From contig NC_061465.1 of the NCBI RefSeq assembly GCF_022581195.2, forward strand, positions 11,596,501 to 11,660,500: a stretch of DNA of 64,000 nt. Direction: 5' to 3'. A model generated the notes under the pieces. The model was not told the origin of the DNA and made no database searches. It saw nothing but the letters and a program-made list of their open reading frames with translations. The position numbers were made by a program, and so were the translations under genes. This document shows positions 56,453-64,000 of this stretch, in pieces (the stretch's first letter is position 1; every line of letters starts with the position of its first letter). The DNA is from Helicoverpa zea. Its lineage: Eukaryota > Arthropoda > Insecta > Lepidoptera > Noctuidae.

Positions 56453-56667
56453 CTAGGTGCCGCAATGGAGTATCTTCCTGAAGGCCTTCCTGAACTCAGG
56501 GTTGAAGATGGTGTAGATCACGGGGTTGAGGAACGAGTTGATGTAGCCCAGCCACGTGGTCAGGATGAACACGGTCACCCCGGGAGAGTAGGGGAGGCCG
56601 AACTTGAAGCACAAGGCGTCCAGGACTGAGCAGGAGAAGAATGGTGCCCAGCAGAAGAGGAATACAC
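56453..56667 (-). CDS. Dop2R: Dop2R last exon (helices 6-8, stop)
   Basis: A 215-nt exon after TTTTCAG, ending in TAG at 56453-56455. It encodes VFLFCWAPFF, SPGVTVFILTTWLGY, NPVIYTIFNPEFRKAF and ILHCGT. It is GC-richer than the surrounding sequence. Confidence 0.88.
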
Positions 56668-57950
56668 CTGAAAAGAGATAAATATTATTAGTTAGTTTAT
56701 TTACGATTTAGAGAACATCGACAATCCTTCTTAGCTTAATTGCTATAATTATTCTTGGGTTCGTGTGACATTAAAAACATAAAAAACACTCTCGTCTTCG
56801 TTGGAGCAAATTATAGTTTTGCTTTTTACTTCACTATGGGGACTACGAATCTAGATCTCAAAATCCTGGTGCCTTGGTAATTGCAAGGATACCTCTCTTT
56901 TACAAAAAAAGTTAGTTGTTTGTATTATTTATCGAGCATTTGTGTCTAGAAATGTTTCCTTCTGTATTTGTTTCTCTTAATCTGAATTCAGAGTTAATTC
57001 TCCGATCTCAAACACAACCAATCGAGTTTTCAATGTGCAAGCAATTAAATGTTTCTTGGTAGTAGTTTCCACGAAGCAAGAGTGTATTTGTAGTTTTTTT
57101 ACTAATTCCAAGTTTTAATTAAAAAGCATTTCAAAAGGACCCTAGTTCTTTGTGTTTGGTTCAGTTCCAAGTAAATGGTTTTTAGAAGTGAATAAAACCC
57201 TAGTATTGCTTTAGTAACTTTATTTGCTATGCAAATTAAATTTGTGTCTTATCGTTACCTGCCATGGTGCCTCCGTATGGTGTACAACTTAGAATAGTGG
57301 TTGAGAATAGAACTGTAAGATCGTAGATAAATGCTTGACATTATTATAAGTACAATCTTTTTGTAAAGACTGTTAGCAGTCTTCTTTTCAATTTACCAAA
57401 CTGCAATTGGTACAGAAAAGTTGTATGCAACTTCATACAGAAGTTTTCTAAAGGTGTAAAACTAGGGAATTGTGGAACTTCTTTAAAAAGTCGGCAGAAT
57501 GTGCAGACAATAAAAGTCAGACAGCGACGTACTTTCGTATAGCTACTTACTACACTTTTAATGATCATTGCAACATTTAATGAGCTTACGAAATAGATAT
57601 TTAGTTAGAGGCACACGTAAAAAAAATAACGATTTGGGACGACTTTAAAGACGAAAGATGCCAAGGATTACATGGTTGCGTTGTGAGATGATCGCAGACA
57701 ATATAGAAGAAAAATACATACCTACTGTGGTGGTATACTGTGAGATAAAAGTTTACTATCTGAAAACTTACCTAAAACAATGGCGAGTGTTTGAGTAGCC
57801 TTCTTCTCCTTCTTAGCAAAAGACTTGGCCCTCAGCTTGCCAGCCCTGTTGGCGCGGAAGATGGTGAACCTAGCCGCTGATGCCGCACTCCTGAACCGCC
57901 TCCGAGGAGTCGAGATGAGGGAGCTGTTGCTTATCCTGCTTAGCTTCTTT
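56453..57950 (-). CDS. Dop2R: D2-like dopamine receptor, C-terminal two exons
   Basis: Exons 57772-57950 and 56453-56667 join in phase 1 to encode the end of a class A amine GPCR. The first gives the third intracellular loop (RANRAGKLRAKSFAKKEKK) and the start of helix 6 (ATQTLAIVLG). The second gives VFLFCWAPFF (CWxP), helix 7 with TTWLGYINSFLNPVIYTIF (NPxxY), helix 8 (NPEFRKAFRKI) and the end LHCGT, with a likely palmitoylated Cys. KEKKATQ.LAIVLGVF and a C-terminus ending just after ILHC are marks of D2-type dopamine receptors, which couple to Gi at the plasma membrane. Helices 1-5 lie beyond the right edge. Another biogenic-amine receptor is the main alternative. Confidence 0.82.
57772..57950 (-). 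CDS. Dop2R: Dop2R penultimate exon (loop 3, helix 6 start)
   Basis: A 179-nt exon after TTCCACAG, donor GTAAGT, phase 2 in and phase 1 out. It encodes a basic Ser/Arg-rich loop segment and KKEKKATQTLAIVLG. This exon class is often alternatively spliced in D2 receptors; nothing here shows that directly. Confidence 0.85.
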
Positions 57951-59037
57951 CTGTGGAAGAGTTCAGGGGGTTTTAGAAGGGTCCAGAAGTTAGTGTGTGT
58001 CTTACAAACGTCAAAGTCAAGTCAATATTACAAAAGGACAGTACCCCCAAAACGCAGTTTCACCACTTCCTAGTGCTATGGCTGGAAAGAAGAAGCGGTG
58101 AAGATCAAACTTCCCAGCAACACAGCTGTCTATCACAACTGATGTATAAAGGTAACAAACTAGAAAATTGTGTTAACTCTTTTGGACCGCAACATCTTTT
58201 ATCAATTTTTTTTTATCGAGATTTTCATAGTCGGTTCTGAATTACAAAAAAAAAACTATATTCCAGTCATTCGAAATTGGCTAAAGAGCTTTTCTGTGTT
58301 AGTATGAATGTGTATTTCATACAGATGTGTTTCAGTTACAAATATTTTAACCCAATAGCAAAATATTGGTAAATATTTTCGAGAACAATTTTTCAATTTA
58401 AAATATAGTCACAAAAATGTAACAGAGCAAAAGAATGCATGGAGCCAGCGCGTGACGCAAATTGATGTATTTGATGAAAAAACGTATAAAATGCAGTTTT
58501 GTCAGTTTACAACGAACCTATGGTAGTGCTATGTCATCATCCATTGGCTTGGGTAACGCACTTCAATATTTTTGGGTAACTGTTGGTTTTTTTAGGTTTT
58601 CTTACATTTGCTTTTTTTAACGTTTTAGATTTAGGTTTATGATATTCATTATATCAGAATAAGCAGAATTGCCGACTTTAGACGCCGCTAGTTTCTTCAA
58701 ATTTTATCAGAGTTACTATGAAACTCATTTAGAAACAGAGGTATATCTTTCTTCTTCAGAACAGGTAACCAAAATTCTAAAGGTTGTTGATAAAATATAA
58801 ATCTTCAACAAATAGAAAATAAAGAAAATCGAATCGAAGTGTTAGAGGTACAAACTTATATAGAAGTACAAAATTACTTCGCTCACGAGCTACCAGATGT
58901 CAACGTTTCGAAGTAGGGTGAGCTAAAGACAACACGTTACACATATTGAAAATATCGTCGAATTCCAAATATATTTGTGATAGGACCACATATGCTGCGA
59001 AAGTCGAAATATAGGTAGGTAGTAGATAGATACACGT
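57951..59037. other. Dop2R intron, no feature seen
   Basis: AT-rich sequence upstream of the loop-3 exon on the minus strand. It should be intron, since helix 5 is not found here. Confidence 0.5.
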
Positions 59038-59236
59038 GGCCTTACTACAAAAACTTTAACCCCTGTTTTACACTTGTCTAAAAAAATTTTGGCTGCAAAA
59101 TGAACCATATGTCAACGTCATAATTTGACATTTTTTTAGACAAGGCATAAACTGACGTTTAAAAGTTTTTACGGTAACGGTCTTACCACAAAAACTTTTT
59201 GTGTAGAACAGTGGTTAAAGTTTTTGTAGTAAGGCC
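59038..59236. mobile_element. MITE with GGCCTTACTAC inverted ends
   Basis: A 199-bp element whose ends are inverted repeats of about 35 bp (GGCCTTACTACAAAAACTTT on the left). Internal TTGTCTAAAAAAA and TTTTTTTAGACAA pairs add a second inverted repeat. The target duplication is unclear, so I cannot assign a superfamily. Confidence 0.75.
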
Positions 59237-60867
59237 ATTAGTCTTTAAGTTTGTGTTTATCATCAGAACTCCTAATTGAAAGAGTAGAATAGAAAAACTT
59301 GCTAGAGGTACCACCAAACATCGTCTCTCATACCGGCTATCTTCCTTTTAATACTCTGCCAAACAAAATGAACACCCTGAAAAATGGGTAGGTACACCGA
59401 GACTTAAAATAGATTTGGTTAAATTTCTCAGCAGACCCTTTAAGGGAAATGGATCAGTACGCCACTTACGGCCGATGGTTCCGATCCCTTGGACATTTTG
59501 TGAGCTCGACGAAATTGCCGCCAAAAACGGTTGCAACACAAACAAGATGGCGCCGGCCATTATGGCGGGGAAAACTGTCATTTCTCCGCGTTTGTATATG
59601 ATGGCCAGATGACGTCATTTATTTGTATTTTAGGATACATTAGGGTGATAGGGATAGAATTTAAGCTTTGTTTTGATACAGTCTCAGTACAGTAAGTGCA
59701 CACAGTTGAACGCTGTCCTAAATGAAAAGTGAGTTGCTCTATTGCACTCCATGGATTACATTTATCAGGGTGGACACCAAAAAATATGTTAAACCCCCAT
59801 GGAGCCCCCGCACTCTACAGACTAAACTGTCAGTCTAGTAGTAGTAATAGTTGGCCCGATGGCTACTTAATAGTTTAAAGGTTATTGTAAAACCAATCAT
59901 CCTTTTGAGTAGGTCTGATCTAACTATCTGCCGACAAAAGATATACAATGTGCAAAAATATATTTTTGGAACTAAAATTTGAGTATTTTATGCTTTGCTT
60001 TATAAGCATAAAATACTCAAATTTTAGTGTAACTCACACTAAACCAGCAGTAAAGTTCGTAAATTGTAAACCACTGGACCGGCTCAACAGTTTGCAAACA
60101 CAATCTGCCGGTGCGCCGTAACTACAACTTAGTATTTGCACCTGCCCTCGTGTTGCTAACTTATTTCACTTGCATGGGAAGCTTATGCGTTTATTGTTTA
60201 ACCGACTACAGAGAAGGGAGTTATGTGTTTGTTGATATGGTGTGAATGTGGAATATCTTTATTAAATTACTAAACTGTTTTGTATTTCAGTAATATGCTG
60301 AAAAGTTTTGCAGAAATGTTCAAACTGAATTCCGAATATCAGATTTTTAGGTTTAACCAGGATTCGCTATTATGGTTTTAAATAAATGATTTTCAAGTTA
60401 AGGTATGGTTTTGGTCAATGCTGAAAATATACTACAGGTATAAAGACAGAAGTGGTATTTTTATATAGTAGTTTATAGTCTTTCCTCCACCGTGTTTATA
60501 GTTCATTTGTTGAAAAGTCAAGAGAAAGATAGTTTTGCGTTTTCTCGAAGTATTTTAAAACAATAACAAGTTTACTTTCGATATTGCATAATTAAATCAA
60601 AGAGACAACAACCTAACAATAGCTTATTTGTCGAATTAATCAAATCAAAGCCTTTTAAGCGTCAACATTTAAAGAGGCAAGTTCAAGGCGAACTTAAGAT
60701 CCAGCAAAGGTCACGTTCAAGTTATTTACAAGAAAACTTTGTGAAATTGACTCCTTGACTTTACGTACTGTTGACAACGTTTGATCCCGTATACTTTGAG
60801 TTGTGTACTGAAATATTAGAAGCTTAGACTTGTTCGATTATTTTGATAAAGAATATCAAGTCTCGGT
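59237..60867. other. Dop2R intron or intergenic, one hairpin
   Basis: No gene recognised. A GC-richer patch at about 59450-59600 includes AAGATGGCGCCGGCC but no convincing coding region. A perfect hairpin is at 59971-60028. Confidence 0.45.
59971..60028. repeat. perfect 25-bp hairpin
   Basis: Arms 59971-59995 and 60004-60028 are exact reverse complements around an 8-nt loop. Terminal sequence ACTAAAATTTGAG. It could be a tiny fold-back element or a short-RNA precursor; the perfect pairing is unlike most animal miRNA precursors. Confidence 0.75.
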
Positions 60868-60877
60868 ATGCTAGGTC

Positions 60878-61356
60878 ATCATCATCATCATCATCAGCCT
60901 ATAGCAGTCCACTGCTGGACATAGGCCTCTCCAAGTGCACGCCACTGAGATCGATTTTCAGCTTCTCGCATCCAGCTCCTGCCAGCCGTCTTGCGCAAGT
61001 CATCACTCCACCGTGCCTGAGGACGTCCTACACTACGTTTGCCGAGGCGTGGTCTCCACTCTAGAACTCGTTTACCCCAACGGTTATCGGTTCTTCGGCT
61101 AATATGGCCAGCCCACTGCCACTTCAGCTTGCTGATTCGGTGGGCTATGTCGATGACCTTGGTTCTCTGACGGATTACCTCATTTCTGATGCGATCCCTC
61201 AGAGAAATGCCGAGCATAGCCCTTTCCATAGCCCGCTGAGCGACTTTAAACTTGTGAACCAGCCGTACCGACAGTGTCCACGTTTCGGCTCCGTAAGTCA
61301 TGACAGGTAGGACGCACTGATTGAAGACTTTTGTCTTTAGGCACTGTGGTCGGCAC
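60878..61356 (-). mobile_element. 5'-truncated RTE-type LINE
   Basis: A 479-bp insertion flanked by an exact 10-bp duplication, ATGCTAGGTC (60868-60877 and 61357-61366). It ends on the minus strand in (GAT)n and encodes the C-terminal part of a reverse-transcriptase polyprotein. The first 175 bp of the tail match 38-212. Confidence 0.88.
60894..61356 (-). pseudogene. RTE LINE reverse-transcriptase C-terminal fragment
   Basis: About 154 codons remain open, with VFNQCVLPVMTYGAETW, RISKLKWQWAGHISRR, VLEWRPRLGKRSVGRP and RWSDDLRKTAG. These are the typical thumb and C-terminal segments of RTE-clade elements. The catalytic YADD part and the endonuclease are lost by 5' truncation. Confidence 0.88.
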
Positions 61357-61565
61357 ATGCTAGGTCGGCTTTGTTAATTATAACTGATTAATTAAATAGT
61401 CAACTTTCTCATCTTCGAGGCATTTGTTCGTCGTAACATTAAAATATATGTGATCATGTGCTTTTAACCTTCCTCGATTATATACGGGTTATCTAACACT
61501 GAGTTTTAAAATATTCTTGTCTAAAATATTTTTACAAGCTTCTTTTTAATATTAGTAGTCCTTAA

Positions 61566-62186
61566 GGGTCCGTTCAGACAGACCGGGTCGGAGAGCAGAG
61601 CAAATCGTTAACAAGTTGAAAATTGAGTACTAAGTATATGAAGTAAGGTTTATTTTTGCATGCGCACTGCTTTTGTCATTGAGAATGCTCGAATGCGCTC
61701 GGTGTGAAATAATAACACTAGTCAACAAAGTTTTCCTTTTTTATTGTATCCAAGGTGAAACATATAAATTTTTGCAGATTATCTATCACAGAATCGAAGT
61801 CTAGAACACCGGACTGCTCTAGCACGTCTAGTTTTGGAGAAAAACCAATCTGAAAATGCCTAAAAACGCTTTTTTAACGATATTTAAAGCCATTTTTCTA
61901 CAGACATTATTTTGTTTCGTATTTTCTAACTAAAGAATCATTTAGTACTGCTCTTCTCAATTCTGTGATAGATAATATAATCTGCAAAAATTTATATGTT
62001 TCACCTTGGATACGAAAATGCTGTTGACTAGTGTAAGAGGAGCCGACCGGCCCCGATCGTGTATTTTTCGTGACGTTTGGCTTCGTTTGCATGCTCTTTA
62101 ATGCTCGCGCAGCCGATCGGCTCCGGTCTGTGTGAAAAGAAAAATGCGCGCCGATGCTCTCCGACCCGGTCTATCTGAACGGACCC
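61566..62186. mobile_element. Harbinger-like MITE
   Basis: Ends GGGTCCGTTCAGA are inverted over about 30 bp with one mismatch (left 61566-61597, right 62155-62186). TAA flanks both sides (61563-61565 and 62187-62189), a 3-bp duplication of the PIF/Harbinger kind. The element is about 300 bp once the nested insertion at 61716-62033 is removed. Confidence 0.75.
61716..62033. mobile_element. CACTA-like MITE nested in Harbinger-like MITE
   Basis: A 318-bp element beginning CACTAGTCAACA and ending TGTTGACTAGTG, with TAA on both sides (61713-61715 and 62034-62036). Inverted arms run about 70 bp with small gaps. CACTA ends plus a 3-bp duplication fit the CACTA (EnSpm) group. Confidence 0.78.
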
Positions 62187-62189
62187 TAA

Positions 62190-63385
62190 GAGTAGCATGT
62201 TTAACTAAACACACTCTAGTTCTACAACTCTCTTAATTTAGATTATACCTAACTTCCAGAGGCATTGCTTAATCAGTTCTAAGAGTTTATTAAATTCAAT
62301 AGAAAGATCCGAGCCTTTCGCATAATGCCTGACTGTACCCTAAATAGCCTACAGCCTGTCGAATTTAATATTCGCACAGCGTAATCTACCTGTCTGACAA
62401 TTTGTTAACTACCGGCCGAAGCCCAAAACAGCCATTAGCATTTATATTCGATATCAAGAGAATTAACATAACAATTGGGAAACGGTAATTCGGTGCACCT
62501 ATCGATGACATTAAATGGAATAGTGGTGGGACACTGTGTCTTGCGGATTTTTTGATGAAAACGGATTTATTTATTTTTTAAGATTTTTATTGAAATATAT
62601 TTATGTACCTGCTATATAGGTCTGTATATAGGTCCATATAGGTTTTGTTGTGAAAAAACAGTGAGTGATATTGAGGTAAATAAGACGTCGTAAATGGAAG
62701 TGTAGACGTCAAAAAAGTATAACTTTCAAAAGTATCTAAGTATTCCTATACCATATATACGCAAAGCTCTTTGAAAAAAAAACAAAGCTTTTAACCCAAC
62801 ACAACAAAACAGTTTATTAAACATTCACCTCAGTTAAGTAATTATAGCGTTCACTTGCAGGCAAGCCGCAGCGAGCAATTTGCAAAATAATTATCCGATA
62901 CGGAATAACGGAAGCGCGGTTCAGTTTCGGATATCCGATAGATCTGAGGTCACATGAGGAACAACACTAATGGCTTCAAACAGGTTAATGCTCGACTTCA
63001 TTATTATAAAGAGTATTAGGTTCTCGACTTCCAATTTTGCTACGGCGTATATTCTGCTACGGCGTAGCATTTGCTGCGAGCTACGTCTCATCAATTTTCA
63101 GGACCGGTTATTACGAACTATCTAAAAGTATGAATTTAAATTGAATTTGAAAAAAAAAAAAACAGTATCTGAATTGATTACCATTTCAATATTTTCAGTG
63201 TACCCTCCAGACTAATGAATGTTTTGGGCATTTTTTTAAATGTTCCTAATAAAAGTAAGGCTTAACTCAAATTGGCTATTTATGAAATCAGAAGGGTAAA
63301 GTATCAATATTTTAACGAGATTTCAGCAGGAACTCAGGGGAAGCTTTCACAAGGGGATTAAACTTTTAAGGGGAATAATTTTGTT
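62190..63385. other. intergenic or intron, no gene seen
   Basis: AT-rich. No coding exon of the receptor or another gene is recognisable. Confidence 0.45.
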
Positions 63386-63387
63386 TA

Positions 63388-63614
63388 TAGTTCGGCCATT
63401 CAGAGAATGCGTTCCTGACACGTCGCGATTGAACTGACGACGTAACTTTGCAATGGCGTTGCAGTTACGATAAAAATATTTTTGCTGGTTGTTTACCGTT
63501 TTAACAATTGAGGAGCATTAAAACAACATTATTATATCAATAATCAATGAATGTTATTACGTCGTCAGTTCAATCGCGACGTGTCAGGAACGCATTCTCT
63601 GAATGGCCGAACTA
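63388..63614. mobile_element. MITE with perfect 58-bp inverted repeats
   Basis: A 227-bp element with arms 63388-63445 and 63557-63614 as exact reverse complements, starting TAGTTCGGCC, flanked by TA (63386-63387 and 63615-63616). The TA duplication fits the Tc1/mariner superfamily. Perfect identity of both arms suggests recent origin. Confidence 0.85.
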
Positions 63615-63616
63615 TA

Positions 63617-64000
63617 ATGCCTTTATGATTTCAAATGTATAATGTATGGGAAAATTGGCGAAAGGGATTAAGGGCTTAGAATACATTGTCATTTATTTTC
63701 TATTTATAACCTATCTTCATCATATATCTCTATCATCTATCCAAATAATGTAATATAACTGACATATCAGTTTGCATCACAACCGAGATTTACTTTTAAA
63801 TCACTTGAATATTTTTAAAAAATATAGGTTTTATTTTTGGGTGACAACTAGCAGTGTCACGTTACTACGGAATGTTTACCTTTACAAACAATAAAAAAAC
63901 TTTCAAATCCATATTTTGCCCCTAAAATAAATAGCACTAAATGTTAAATTTCACAAAGAAACTTAGTTTGATGGCACTAAATCGAAGACAGCCTCTAGTT
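63617..64000. other. window end, no feature seen
   Basis: AT-rich sequence without a coding region or repeat that I can support. The upstream exons of the dopamine receptor lie beyond. Confidence 0.5.

Noticed and set aside
57230..57290. Possible small extra exon of the dopamine receptor
   Set aside because: An AG and a GTAACG flank about 29 nt, but the length breaks the phase 1 to phase 1 join and encodes no receptor motif.
59348..59581. Minus-strand 77-codon frame with hydrophobic start
   Set aside because: It resembles no GPCR helix of the neighbouring receptor, lacks supporting splice sites, and is in a GC patch.

Overview
The window comes from an insect nuclear genome, almost certainly a moth (Lepidoptera, probably Noctuoidea-like). 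It is AT-rich, its genes are intron-bearing with GT-AG junctions, and much of the rest is transposons and short dispersed repeats of kinds familiar from moth genomes. I recognise three host genes, all on the minus strand.

Left part (about 0.4-11.8 kb): the 5' two-thirds or so of APC1, the large scaffold subunit of the anaphase-promoting complex. Twelve coding exons can be placed with matching splice phases; the remaining 3' exons lie left of the window. Its introns hold a P-like DNA transposon remnant with a THAP-type fragment (1042-2186), a mariner-like MITE, several retrotransposon tails, and two separate tandem duplications that each copied the 3' end of an exon with its 5' splice site (4264-4662 and 7070-7411).

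Middle-left (11.8-28.5 kb): two nested non-autonomous hAT elements (12517-14889), each with exact 8-bp target duplications; then bobby sox (bbx), an HMG-box transcription factor with three coding exons (18075-20362) and probably a long 3' UTR; then an apparently intact CR1-group LINE on the plus strand, with a PHD-finger ORF1, an endonuclease/reverse-transcriptase ORF2 and a (TTTC)n tail (to 28480).

Middle (28.5-45.7 kb): about 17 kb with no gene I can support; it contains a common moth repeat and short retrotransposon tails.

Middle-right (45.7-50.1 kb): a complete autonomous-looking hAT transposon with an open BED-finger transposase gene and an exact 8-bp target duplication. A 1.27-kb element of uncertain class sits inside its 5' leader. 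That element has 30-bp terminal inverted repeats, repeated CGGCAATCTG boxes near its ends, and a small spliced gene related to the N-terminus of insect transposase-like proteins.

Right part (50-64 kb): the last two coding exons of a D2-like dopamine receptor (56453-57950), whose upstream exons lie right of the window, among short DNA-transposon derivatives. These include a CACTA-like MITE nested in a Harbinger-like MITE, a MITE with a perfect 58-bp inverted repeat, and a truncated RTE-type LINE.

The host genes have no evident shared pathway (cell-cycle ubiquitin ligase, HMG transcription factor, amine receptor). The most unusual content is the nested transposon architecture and the duplicated exon ends in APC1. 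All family calls come from reading the sequence and remembered family features; no database search was run.
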